Shown in pieces: positions 54,701 through 62,263 of a stretch of DNA of 64,000 nt. Below the pieces are notes generated by a model, which had not been told where the DNA came from, ran no database searches, and saw only the letters and a list, made by a program, of their open reading frames with translations. Each line of letters opens with the position of its first letter. The first letter of the stretch is position 1. The DNA is from Tahibacter aquaticus (GTDB taxonomy: Bacteria > Pseudomonadota > Gammaproteobacteria > Xanthomonadales > Rhodanobacteraceae). Location of the stretch: assembly GCF_004363655.1 (NCBI RefSeq), contig NZ_SNZH01000004.1:186001-250000 (forward strand), written 5' to 3'. A program made the position numbers and the translations under genes.

Positions 54701-54866
54701 TGTGATCGTTGCGGTGAACCAGAACAACGACAAGCTCTGCCCCAACGGCGGCAGCTGCGGCGGCAGCGACCCCTATGCCTACAACCAGCTGAAGGCGCTG
54801 ATGGACCAGGCCGTCTGCGCCATCGACTGGACCCAAGTGACGCCGGTGCCGTGGTTGAACGACTGA
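51789..54866 (+). CDS. Very large secreted serine hydrolase with propeller-like insert
   Basis: 1025 residues with a signal peptide (ITASSLLLLSAACG). The first catalytic part has SVAK at S214-K217 (GSVAKATSFATVRWALKRELG), as in class C beta-lactamase-like serine hydrolases. The matching FSHHSGLN (near 660) and FAYSNTDPQWL (near 760) motifs come about 440 residues later. The region between 245 and 590 has seven blocks of about 47 residues (RLVSATRV, VRMGDTRFVVITRD, INQRVVIGMRRS, LPGTSRVVGAVRL, SSSRIVFGAQ, DATHFAVASKD, GWGAGFVTAARD), which suggest a seven-bladed beta-propeller inserted in the catalytic fold. A terminator hairpin follows. Confidence 0.83.
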   Translation: MKRFITASSLLLLSAACGAQSLDNRDLVIMGSDAVVPFGGSTVLSAESLADASGAAIDGSWHLDGDPAKVGCLRAVGSSRCSSNVRGTRAEFLPPAAGSKLMSSRVEFVPVNGAKTATDIKAGPPAGLPINGWADGDTLPFVDQFTTFMKARCAGAGTIGVSKYGKVVLALGIGMKDGRNAETIYNPACGSDAADPFKPAAGEMQYNTPFMFGSVAKATSFATVRWALKRELGRNDIDVRLINQSANRLVSATRVSTGALRIDVWNIDAAGTFTRLGSHMPETVKDYSLVRMGDTRFVVITRDADNKLGMYGYAIDTAGNPIVTDTIAGVTEVKQVQVTAVINQRVVIGMRRSDDSLQVRSFKFETNGSLTQLDSETGGTARDLRLAALPGTSRVVGAVRLGSTDTIKFIVWDVDAAGQLSRIHETDLDNLYLDTNRFDLAALSSSRIVFGAQHGTQPVNLSVLSVGTGGAIASVGGTFHAGASDFRIDTLDATHFAVASKDANDNGSVQQFAIGTQGFPYKVGASVAGGKFVSMDVANASGAGWGAGFVTAARDANDVLRLTSWDVTASSIAKLKLGTGANPVKDYAWNDADVEALNLVGFDFPNALLPARLHDIVAGYKQPPLHFDANDSRTDNSCVATQAPGYPFADARFKTIALRDFFSHHSGLNEGTVSAESLYRNNIDELRGLNNALDWNAEQNRLIDQWGAQNVQNARQAMGLSATVNTSSPDGFVVPRLDLIDLLVGSASMCLPNPQGTFAYSNTDPQWLRAIAEHVTGQAYTAPVGNPAAVEGTLLNDFTKSELGFGSNGFDAISARPAAMDAQGNDPWKGARPRAWQNATQSNYNQYWDVKRPSCKWQNGKCVFNDPNVGPTLNWNGDKSLVDLPMNSSAEGAATGGLQVQILPQLKFMSKYWSGGYDSGTVGPGVDPSIGEARNGVWTTSKSHDGSQGGAYAFAIQYGGNASCPGSEGVDVIVAVNQNNDKLCPNGGSCGGSDPYAYNQLKALMDQAVCAIDWTQVTPVPWLND

Positions 54867-54896
54867 TCGCTCGCTGCTGACGCACACGGCGTGACC

Positions 54897-54925
54897 GCCA
54901 ACGCCACCGCTCCGGTGGCGTTGGC
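54897..54925 (+). terminator. Hairpin terminator of the large serine hydrolase
   Basis: A perfect 12-bp stem (GCCAACGCCACC / GGTGGCGTTGGC) with loop GCTCC, 31 bp after the stop. Its position also argues that the next gene starts downstream, at 54984. Confidence 0.8.
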
Positions 54926-54983
54926 ATTTCCGGCCTGCGGCGACTCGGCGTATCGTTTCGGCCCCGCCCCCGATGCCCGCACT

Positions 54984-55562
54984 ATGCAAGCCATCGTCGA
55001 TTTCATCCTGGAACTGGACAAGCTCAAAGGCGTCACCCGCAAGGTCAAGCCGCACAGCCTGGACCGCTACGAGAATTCTGCCGAACACAGCTGGCAGATC
55101 GCCCTGCTCGCCGTCTCGCTGGCGCCGTATGCGCCCGAGGCGATCGACATCGACCGCGTCATCGCCATGCTGCTGGTGCACGACATCGGCGAGATCGACA
55201 CCGGCGACACCCTTGTCTTCGCCCACGACGGCTGGGCCGAGCGCAAGGCGGCCGAACGGGCTGCGGTACACCGCATCTTCGGTTTGCTGCCGCCAGCGCA
55301 GGCGCAGAAATTCCTCGCCCTGTGGGAAGAGTTCGAACACGGCGAAAGCGCCGAAGCGCGCTTTGCCCATGCCGCCGACCGCGCCATGCCGGTGCTGCTC
55401 AACCTCAACAACAACGGCCAGAGCTGGCGCGAGAACGGCATCAGCTACGAGCGCGTCACGCAACGCGTAGGGCCGCCAATTGCGGCTGGCTGTCCGGCCT
55501 TGTGGACGTATCTGCAGCAACGCCTTGACCATGCCCGTACACAAGGCTGGTTTGGCGCCTGA
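54984..55562 (+). CDS. HD domain phosphohydrolase (YfbR-like)
   Basis: 192 residues from the ATG at 54984; the frame is open upstream but passes through a terminator hairpin. The start MQAIVDFILELDKLKGV matches family members. HD motifs: H in NSAEHSWQIALL, HD in LLVHDIGEIDTGD, and D in HAADRAMP. Such proteins are 5'-deoxynucleotidases or related metal-dependent phosphohydrolases. The RBS is weak. It is followed by an SRPBCC gene after 65 bp. Confidence 0.86.
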   Translation: MQAIVDFILELDKLKGVTRKVKPHSLDRYENSAEHSWQIALLAVSLAPYAPEAIDIDRVIAMLLVHDIGEIDTGDTLVFAHDGWAERKAAERAAVHRIFGLLPPAQAQKFLALWEEFEHGESAEARFAHAADRAMPVLLNLNNNGQSWRENGISYERVTQRVGPPIAAGCPALWTYLQQRLDHARTQGWFGA

Positions 55563-55627
55563 CAACAGGTCGCTGGCGATCGACAAACACAGGCACGATC
55601 AGAAAACGGATTCAGGACTGCAAAAAC

Positions 55628-56107
55628 ATGCGAACCCGCCTGGACGGAAAAACCATCGACACTGCATCGCGCGTCATCCACGCATCCCCGAAGCGGATCT
55701 ACCGCGCGCTGCTGGACCCTGAAGCGCTGGCCGTCTGGCTACCGCCGAAGGGAATGCGAGGCACGTTTTTCTCGTTCGACGCGCGCGTCGGTGGCGGCTA
55801 TCGCATGGCGCTGATCTACGATGCGCCGGATCGCACAGAACCGGGAAAAACGTCCGAAGACGCTGACATCGTACAAGTGCACTTTCTCGCACTGGTCGAG
55901 GACGAAACGATCGCGCAGGCAGTCGACTTCGAATCCGACGACCCGGCCTTTGCCGGAACGATGCGCATGACCTGGACGCTACGTGCCGACGGTGAAGGCA
56001 CCCTGGTCTCGATCGTTTGCGCGAACGTGCCCGTTGGAATCACTGCTGACGATCACGACGAAGGCTTGCGGTCGAGCCTGGCGAATCTCGCGGCGTTTAT
56101 CGAGTAG
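55628..56107 (+). CDS. SRPBCC domain protein (AHSA1-like)
   Basis: 159 residues. The pattern ASRVIHASPKRIYRALLDPEALAVWLPP at the start and GTMRMTWTLRADGEGTLVSIV later are typical of activator-of-Hsp90-like (AHSA1) START-fold proteins, which bind hydrophobic ligands. No catalytic residue. It lies 65 bp after the HD gene and may be co-transcribed. Confidence 0.86.
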   Translation: MRTRLDGKTIDTASRVIHASPKRIYRALLDPEALAVWLPPKGMRGTFFSFDARVGGGYRMALIYDAPDRTEPGKTSEDADIVQVHFLALVEDETIAQAVDFESDDPAFAGTMRMTWTLRADGEGTLVSIVCANVPVGITADDHDEGLRSSLANLAAFIE

Positions 56108-56429
56108 CGGTCTTGCTTCAGCAACCTTCGACGAAACCCATGGGCCGGGACTGGGTCTGTCAGTCCAACGGTGTAACTGCCGCCAAAAACACCGCCGGCA
56201 GTCCGGCTGCACGCGCAGAAGCCGCTCGCCTGGCCGGCGGTAGCAACGACACGCTCTAAAGGTCTGAACAAGTCACGATGAGAAATGAGGTCTGGTTAGC
56301 TTTCAACGGCTAAAGACAACCCACGCCGCCACGCTCCTGCGAACTCTTCGTCGCCACCGCCCCACCCCTGTCACGTTTTCCACCCCCACTGCGTACTACT
56401 CCGTCATCCTGATCGACACGGAGTCCTGT
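56108..56429. other. 322-bp intergenic region
   Basis: Between the AHSA1-like gene and the delta-60-type gene. It should hold the latter's promoter. I see no gene or clear structure. Confidence 0.35.
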
Positions 56430-57833
56430 ATGCGCCTTGCTCTGATGTTTGCCGCGCTGAGCCTTGGCGCTGCCGGCGCGGTATCCGCTGCCGAGCAACT
56501 CGACAACACATTCCGCATCACGTCCAGCGGCCCGGTGAGTTACACGGCGATTGCCTGGCTGCCGCAGCCGAATGGGGAGTCGGTCGAGGTGTATGCCTCG
56601 CCGACGCAGTCGGGTGTCTGTGGCGATACGGTCTGTATCGGTCTGCAGCGCTGGTCGGCGAATGCGGTTGCGATCGGCAACTCGCGCGTGAAGGCGGCGG
56701 CGCTGCAGTCGGTGAACGCGGCGACGGTGGACAGTCGCGGGCGCATCATTGTGATCGGCAATTACCAGGGCGCGGGTGCGGACGGCGTGGATTTCGGCGT
56801 GGTGCGCTTCAACGCGGACGGCAGCGACGACACCAGCTTTGCCGGCGACGGTGGCACGGTGGTCAATTTCGGCCTGGGCCAGGGCAATAACGATTATCCG
56901 CTGGCGGTGGCGGTGGACCGTGACGACAACGTCGTGGTGGCCGGATCGGTGCAGCGCGGTTCGGTGGGCGATACGGATTTCGGTGTGGTGCGGCTGCGTG
57001 CGAGTGACGGCAGCCTGGATACCTCGTTCAGCGGCGACGGCAAGGCCACGGTGTTTTTCGACCTGGGGCCGAACATGCGCATCGATCAGGCCAACGCAGT
57101 GGCCGTCGCCAACGACGGCAGGATCGTGCTCGGCGGCATTGCGCTGGATAGCGCCATTTCGCGGGTGCGTCCGGTGGTGGCGCAGCTGCTGCCCAACGGG
57201 TCGCCGGATACGGCGTTCTGTCCCACCGGCTGCACCCTCAATGCAGGCTATAACACGGTGAACAGCGGGCGGCGCGTGTACTACTTCGGCGCCAACGACG
57301 CGCATTCCGACGAGATCCGTGGGTTGGATGTGGCGGGCAACGGCGATATCGTGGTCGCCGGTTATACCTTCAGCGTGGACGCCGCCACGCGCCGAGGCGC
57401 GGTCGCGCGGTTTGGCGCCAATGGCGCGCAGCAGGCGGAAAGAATCGAAGCCGGCCTGCTCGGCGGCGGCGGCTTTGAGGCCGTGCGCTTTGCCGATGGC
57501 AACGGCTCGCGCATCCTCGCCGCAGGCCAGAGCGGCGCCGGCCCGAACGTGTTTGAAGTGCAGGCGTTCGCCAGCAACCTGTCGCTCGACACCAGCTATG
57601 GCAACTGCCTCACCAGCAACAGCGGTTTCTGCTTTATCGGCAGCAGCAGCGGCCTGGCCGATGACGGCCCGGACAACGCGGCCAGCCTGTTTCTGGATGC
57701 GCGCGGCCGGCCTATGTTCTATGGCACGTTCACCCTCGCCAGCACGCCGAACCGCGGCCGCCTGCTGATCCAGCGCATCACCAATACCAGCGGCCCGCTG
57801 CCGGACCGCATCTTCCGCAATGGTTTTCAGTAA
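56430..57833 (+). CDS. Secreted delta-60-type beta-propeller protein 1
   Basis: 467 residues with signal peptide FAALSLGAAGAVSA and RBS GGAG. The repeats VVRFNADGSDDTSFAGDG and VVRLRASDGSLDTSFSGDG are of the delta-60 type, which fold into propellers. It ends PDRIFRNGFQ, the shared C-terminal tail. It is related to the protein at 59416-60846. Function unknown; proteins of this type are often secreted or surface-linked. A weak hairpin follows at 57834-57851. Confidence 0.86.
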   Translation: MRLALMFAALSLGAAGAVSAAEQLDNTFRITSSGPVSYTAIAWLPQPNGESVEVYASPTQSGVCGDTVCIGLQRWSANAVAIGNSRVKAAALQSVNAATVDSRGRIIVIGNYQGAGADGVDFGVVRFNADGSDDTSFAGDGGTVVNFGLGQGNNDYPLAVAVDRDDNVVVAGSVQRGSVGDTDFGVVRLRASDGSLDTSFSGDGKATVFFDLGPNMRIDQANAVAVANDGRIVLGGIALDSAISRVRPVVAQLLPNGSPDTAFCPTGCTLNAGYNTVNSGRRVYYFGANDAHSDEIRGLDVAGNGDIVVAGYTFSVDAATRRGAVARFGANGAQQAERIEAGLLGGGGFEAVRFADGNGSRILAAGQSGAGPNVFEVQAFASNLSLDTSYGNCLTSNSGFCFIGSSSGLADDGPDNAASLFLDARGRPMFYGTFTLASTPNRGRLLIQRITNTSGPLPDRIFRNGFQ

Positions 57834-57851
57834 GGTGGGGCTCGACCCACC
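57834..57851 (+). terminator. Short hairpin after the delta-60-type gene
   Basis: Stem GGTGGG / CCCACC with loop GCTCGA, immediately after the stop codon. A short stem, so weak. Confidence 0.4.
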
Positions 57852-57980
57852 GCTTTCGTCCGCCCTCGCTTAGTGGCTTTCCATGAGATATTTCTTCGCC
57901 CGTACGCGGAGAAAAGTTCAGTTGCGCAATACGGCGATTGCCGCGAGGATCGCCGCTGGAATTTCCTGGACGACAGCGCG

Positions 57981-58754
57981 ATGAACAATCCATTTCCTGC
58001 CGATAGCCCGCAGACGGCACGGATCAATCCGGCACGCCGGCTGCTGCCGCTGCTGCTGATGGCATCCACGCTGGTCACGCTCACGAGTGCAGTGGCGGCC
58101 TCCAGCAACGATCCGGAAGTAGCGAAGTCCGGCGTGGCGGCCGCTGCGGCCAGCCCCGCACGCGCAGCCGGCGAAACACCGGCCGACCTGGCCGCCGATG
58201 CCACCTACCTGCTGCCGGGGCTGCTGCGCAAGGACAGTTCGCTGGACACGCTGCGCCGGCGCTTCGGTGCGGAACACGTCAAGGCCGCCGACATCGACGG
58301 CGCGGAAGGCGAGACCTTGCGCGGCATCGTCCTGTTCGCCGATGACCCGCTGCGCCGCGCCGAGATCTTTCCGCAGGACGACACGAAACTGCGCGGCATC
58401 GCCTCGATACGCATTTCCGGCAAACAGTCGCGCTGGCACCTGGACAACGGCGTGCATCTGGGCATGACCCTGGCCGAACTGGCCGCGGCGAACGGCAAAG
58501 CAGTCACCTTCAGCGGCCTGGATTGGGACTACGGCGGCAGCATCCTCGATTGGCACGGCGGCCGTCTTGCGCCGCGCGACGGCGATACGCTATTCCGCTC
58601 GGTGGTGCTGTCGCACGACGAGGAAAGCCAGGCCAACCGCTTTCCCCTGGGCGACGGGGAATTCCGCAGCGACGACAGACGTTATCCGCAGCAGGGAAAG
58701 GCATTGTTCGTCGGACAGCTGACGCTTTCTTTCATCGAAGCGGACGGCGACTGA
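57981..58754 (+). CDS. Exported protein of unknown function
   Basis: 257 residues from the ATG at 57981; the start at 57873 gives a longer unconserved N-terminus. A late, membrane-spanning or signal-like helix lies at about 20-40 (LLPLLLMASTLVTLTSAVA). The mature region has LRRRFGAEHVKAADIDGAEGE and ISGKQSRWHLDNGVHLGMTLAEL blocks. The latter recalls small secreted proteins regulated by calcium or stress, but no family is recognised. It is the last gene before the tandem repeat array. Confidence 0.7.
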   Translation: MNNPFPADSPQTARINPARRLLPLLLMASTLVTLTSAVAASSNDPEVAKSGVAAAAASPARAAGETPADLAADATYLLPGLLRKDSSLDTLRRRFGAEHVKAADIDGAEGETLRGIVLFADDPLRRAEIFPQDDTKLRGIASIRISGKQSRWHLDNGVHLGMTLAELAAANGKAVTFSGLDWDYGGSILDWHGGRLAPRDGDTLFRSVVLSHDEESQANRFPLGDGEFRSDDRRYPQQGKALFVGQLTLSFIEADGD

Positions 58755-58850
58755 GGCCCTGTCGCCTGTCGATGCACCCGAGCCCCTGACAACAGCACCT
58801 CGAACACAAAAATTCAGACAGGCCCATGCACCCGCTTTTACCTGCACGAC

Positions 58851-59314
58851 GCAAGTCTGATCTGAAGCGATCCAGCTTTTACCTGAGCCGACGCAGTTCC
58901 GAACTGGAGCGATCCAGCTTTCAACTGCAACGACGCAGTTCCGAACTGGAGCGATCCAGCTTTCAACTGCAACGACGCAGTTCCGAACTGGAGCGATCCA
59001 GCTTTTCATCTGCAACGACGCAGTTCCGAACTGGAGCGATCCAGCTTTCATCGGCAACGAGGCAGTTCCGAACTGGAGCGATCCAGCTTTTCATCTGCAA
59101 CGAGGCAGTTCCGAACTGGAGCGATCCAGCTTTCAACTGCAACGACGCAGTTCCGAACTGGAGCGATCCAGCTTTCAACTGCAACGACGCAGTTCCGAAC
59201 TGAAGCGATCCAGCTTTCATCGGCAACGACGCAGTTCCGAACTGGAGCGATCCAGCTTTTATCGGCAACGACGCAGTTCCGAACTGGAGCGATCCAGCTT
59301 TTATCTGCAACGAG
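58851..59314 (+). repeat. Tandem array of eleven 42/43-bp units with a GNRA-tetraloop hairpin
   Basis: Eleven units start at 58851, 58893, 58935, 58977, 59020, 59062, 59105, 59147, 59189, 59231 and 59273. Nine are 42 bp and two are 43 bp (58977, 59062). Each has a conserved core GCAGTTCCGAACTGGAGCGA followed by TCCAGCTTT, and ends with a variable 10-11 bp segment. Two palindromes overlap: CAGTTC-C-GAACTG, and CTGGA-GCGA-TCCAG, whose loop GCGA is a GNRA tetraloop when read on the plus strand. The first unit is degenerate. The 43-bp units break any reading frame, so it is not simply coding. Confidence 0.92.
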
Positions 59315-59415
59315 GCAGGCCTGAAGGGAAGCCATGACCTGCCACGCCACGCATGTCAGGCTTGCCTGCCGCGCTACGTAATCACCCGGCACGCTTTCCT
59401 TGCCGGTAACTGCCC

Positions 59416-60846
59416 ATGCCCCGTCCCCTCGCCGTCGCTCTCTACGTCCTTTCCCTCGCCGCCGGTGCAGCCTCTGCCGGCACGATCTATTCCGACCAGA
59501 TAGCCGACCCGCGTTTCGCGCCGCTGTCCTCGCCAGCGAACTGGCGCCGCGTCTACAGCAGCGGCACGGTGGACGAGAAAGGCGTCGCCGTCGCACGTAC
59601 GCCGGACGGCGGTTTCGTCGCGCTGATCTCGGTACCGGGCGGCGCGCTCGGCAGCCAGATCGGTCTGGTGCGCTACGGTCCCGACGGCGCGCTGTTCAAC
59701 GGCAGCTTCGGCAGCAGCGGCAAGGTGATCAAGGACGGTTCGCTGGTCGAGGTGCGCGCGATGACGGTGGACAGTCTCGGCCGCATCGTCGTGGTCGGCA
59801 CGACGCCGGGGCCGGGCGGCGTGAAGGACTTCGGCGTGCTGCGCTTCAATGCCGACGGCAGCGACGACCTGAGTTTCGGCGGCACGGGCAGCGTTGCCAT
59901 CGGCATGGAGCCGGTGGTCGCCGCCAGCGACGACCAGCCGATCGCCGTGGTGGAACAGGTGCTGACCGGCGGCGCGACGCGGCTGGTCATTGCCGGCAAT
60001 AGCCTGACAACCATTTCCGGCAACCCGCTGCAGCGCTTCAGCCTGATCGGCCTGCGCAACAACGGTACGATCGACCCGGATTTCGGCAGCTATGTCGACC
60101 CGGCCTTCGAGGGGCGTACATCGGGCGAGTTTGTCGCCAGCGAGGCGGCCTATGCCGGCGGCCTGGTCAAGCTGCCGAACAACACCTTGCTGGTCGTCGG
60201 CACCTCGGTGTTCAGCGGTGCCGACACGGATTTCGGCGCGTGCTATTTCGCCGCCGTCGGCGTGCCCTTCAGCAACAGTTGCGGGCGCTTTGCCATCGAC
60301 GAACCCGGCCCGGGCGGCTCGCTCTACGACGGCGCCACGGCGGTGGTGCAGACCAGTGCGGATACCTTCGTGCTGGCCGGCACGGCCAGCAGCAAGATGG
60401 CCGCGCTGAGGCTGAAGCTGGTCGGCTCTGCCCTGCAGCTGGATACGACGTTTGTCGGCAGCAGCATTGCCGGGCGGCCAAACCGGTTCGTGAGCCCGGC
60501 AGCCGACTCCTACGTCAACGACGTGGCCGTGCGCAGTGACGGCAGCCTGTTGCTGGCCGGGCGCATCAACGCCAGCGGCAGCATGTACGGCGCGCTCACG
60601 CGGCTGCGCCGCGACGGCGTGCTGGATACCGCAGGGCTGCTCAGCCCCAGCGGCCTGGCTGCTTTTCGCGCGCCAACCCTCAGCGGCGGCAGCAGTTTTG
60701 CCACGGAGTTCAGCAAGGTGCTGGTCGATGCGGGCAAGCCGGTGCTGTTCGGTTCGTCGCCGGACAGCACGACAGGGCTGACCGACTACGACGGCGTGCT
60801 GACCCGGCTGCAGTCGGACCTGATTTTCGCCAGCGGCTTGCAATGA
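59416..60846 (+). CDS. Secreted delta-60-type beta-propeller protein 2
   Basis: 476 residues with signal peptide LAVALYVLSLAAGAASA. Delta-60 type repeats such as VLRFNADGSDDLSFGGTG and VAVRSDGSLLLAGRINAS. It ends SDLIFASGLQ, a form of the shared tail. It is homologous to 56430-57833 and lies about 100 bp after the repeat array. Function unknown. It is terminated by a hairpin at 60854-60877. Confidence 0.86.
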   Translation: MPRPLAVALYVLSLAAGAASAGTIYSDQIADPRFAPLSSPANWRRVYSSGTVDEKGVAVARTPDGGFVALISVPGGALGSQIGLVRYGPDGALFNGSFGSSGKVIKDGSLVEVRAMTVDSLGRIVVVGTTPGPGGVKDFGVLRFNADGSDDLSFGGTGSVAIGMEPVVAASDDQPIAVVEQVLTGGATRLVIAGNSLTTISGNPLQRFSLIGLRNNGTIDPDFGSYVDPAFEGRTSGEFVASEAAYAGGLVKLPNNTLLVVGTSVFSGADTDFGACYFAAVGVPFSNSCGRFAIDEPGPGGSLYDGATAVVQTSADTFVLAGTASSKMAALRLKLVGSALQLDTTFVGSSIAGRPNRFVSPAADSYVNDVAVRSDGSLLLAGRINASGSMYGALTRLRRDGVLDTAGLLSPSGLAAFRAPTLSGGSSFATEFSKVLVDAGKPVLFGSSPDSTTGLTDYDGVLTRLQSDLIFASGLQ

Positions 60847-60853
60847 ACGAAAA

Positions 60854-60877
60854 CGGCCGGCGCTTTCGCGCCGGCCG
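60854..60877. terminator. Hairpin terminator between convergent genes
   Basis: A perfect 10-bp stem (CGGCCGGCGC / GCGCCGGCCG) with loop TTTC. An A run on the left gives a T-rich tail on the minus strand, so it serves mainly the 60911-62092 gene. Confidence 0.75.
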
Positions 60878-60910
60878 CCGGTTTCGCTGGCCACGGATTA
60901 CCCGGGCGAT

Positions 60911-62092
60911 TTACTCGGTAGCGCCGTCGTTCTGTGCCGGCCAGGCGGCACTGCCGGAGACCAGCTGGTTCTGGATGCCGCGGTCGCAGGGGCCGGTGCA
61001 GGCTGCCGTGGTCAGCGGGTTGGTCAGCGAGGCGTAGACGATATTGAGGAAGTAGGTTTCGCCCGGCGTCAGCTGGCAGACCAGGTTGCCGTCACCCGGT
61101 GCATAGCCCCAGGGCAGGCCGTCGCCGAGGCGGATATTGCTTTGTGCACATTTCGCATTCATCGGCGCGGCCGGCGTGGGGCTCAGGTCGCCGCAGTTCT
61201 TGCTGATGGTGAACGACACGGCACCGCCGACCGGAATGGTTTCGTCGTAGCGGAACAGGCCGCGGGTGTTCAGGGCCAGGTTGCCCGGCACGGTGAACTG
61301 CAGCGACACGTAGTAGTTCTTCGGAATGTAGACGCGCTGGATCAGGTTCTGCGTGCCGGGGAAGCTGCGCGCCGTGCCGCCGCTGAAGTTGTAGCCGAAG
61401 GCCGGGCCGAACTGGGTGCCGTCGACGGTCTGGGCGCCGCCGCCGTTGTTGAAGGTGGTGAACAGCTCGGTCACGCGCGACATGCCCGCCGGTGCGACGC
61501 AGCCGCCGGTCGGCGGCGGATCGGCGGCAATCGTGGTGGTGCGGCTGGATGTCGCCACGACGCTGGAACCGCTGCGGCGGCAGGTCAGCTCGAATTTGTA
61601 GCTGCCCGCGGTGTTCGGCATGGTGATCGCCACGTTGTGCGTGGCGGCGCAGCTGGCGGCGTCGGAGCAGACGTTGCCGCTGGTCGGCCAGGTGGCGATG
61701 GCCGCAGCGAGCGAACTGGTGGAATAACTGCAATTGTCCGCATCGGCCGACCAGGCGATGGTATGCGTCGCGCCCTTGCTGGTGGTGGCGGGAATCTCGC
61801 TGGCATCGATGCCGTTGCCGATGGCCGGATCGGTCACGCCACCGCCACCGCCACCACCGCCACCGCCGCCGGTACTGCCGCTGGGGCAGTTGGCGCCGAA
61901 GCTGCCGCTCATGACCAGGCGGCCGTTGCTGTCCATGGTGACGCCGCCGGCATCGGCGGTGAATTCGCACACGCGCGGCGCGCCGCCTTCGGGCGGGGTC
62001 CAGGTCTGGCGAATGACAGTCTGTGCAGCGGCGGGAAGGCTAAGGCAGGAAACCAGCAGAAAGGCGGCAAAACCGCTACGCAACACAGGCAT
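60911..62092 (-). CDS. Secreted protein of unknown function, paralogue A
   Basis: 393 residues from the ATG at 62092. Signal peptide AAFLLVSCLSLPAAA. An 11-residue polyglycine spacer lies near residue 75-85. Cysteine-rich domain with SADADNCSYSTSSL, FELTCRRSGSSVV and, later, RGLFRYDETIPVGG and LPWGYAPGDGNLVC. It is homologous throughout to the protein at 62264-63412. No enzymatic motif. It shares the upstream element described at 62148-62170. Confidence 0.75.
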   Translation of the reverse strand: MPVLRSGFAAFLLVSCLSLPAAAQTVIRQTWTPPEGGAPRVCEFTADAGGVTMDSNGRLVMSGSFGANCPSGSTGGGGGGGGGGGVTDPAIGNGIDASEIPATTSKGATHTIAWSADADNCSYSTSSLAAAIATWPTSGNVCSDAASCAATHNVAITMPNTAGSYKFELTCRRSGSSVVATSSRTTTIAADPPPTGGCVAPAGMSRVTELFTTFNNGGGAQTVDGTQFGPAFGYNFSGGTARSFPGTQNLIQRVYIPKNYYVSLQFTVPGNLALNTRGLFRYDETIPVGGAVSFTISKNCGDLSPTPAAPMNAKCAQSNIRLGDGLPWGYAPGDGNLVCQLTPGETYFLNIVYASLTNPLTTAACTGPCDRGIQNQLVSGSAAWPAQNDGATE

Positions 62093-62147
62093 CGAAAGGT
62101 CCGGCAACGACAACAGACCTGCAATTCTGCCCGCCTCGGCGCTGGCC

Positions 62148-62170
62148 TGCGCAAAGGGTTTGTTAATCGG
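62148..62170 (-). promoter_or_regulatory. Shared upstream element, copy A
   Basis: TGCGCAAAGGGTTTGTTAATCGG on the plus strand, 56-78 bp before the start of paralogue A. It matches 20 of 23 bases with the element before paralogue B at about the same distance. Candidate promoter or operator. Confidence 0.55.
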
Positions 62171-62192
62171 TCGTGGAGATTTCCAGCAAAAA

Positions 62193-62216
62193 GGCCCGCC
62201 TTGCGGCGGGCCTTGT
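62193..62216 (-). terminator. Hairpin terminator of paralogue B
   Basis: Stem AAGGCCCGCC / GGCGGGCCTT with loop TTGC, followed on the minus strand by a T run. Classic rho-independent form. Confidence 0.85.
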
Positions 62217-62263
62217 CTGGCTGAGTTCGCTATTTGACGGCCCGCAACGCGGGCACAGCAGGC

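Noticed and set aside
51759-55586. 1275-codon open frame opposite the large serine hydrolase.
   Set aside because: Antisense shadow; it crosses the terminator and the HD gene and has no coherent domain.
58826-59310. Open frames on both strands through the tandem array, which give repeated SSELERSSFQLQ-like and SLQFGTASLQLK-like peptides.
   Set aside because: Two units are 43 bp, so the frame changes within the array; both strands show equally good but shifting frames, as expected for a 42-bp repeat.
58851-59314. CRISPR array.
   Set aside because: The variable segments are only 10-11 bp, nearly the same in all units, and no cas gene is near.
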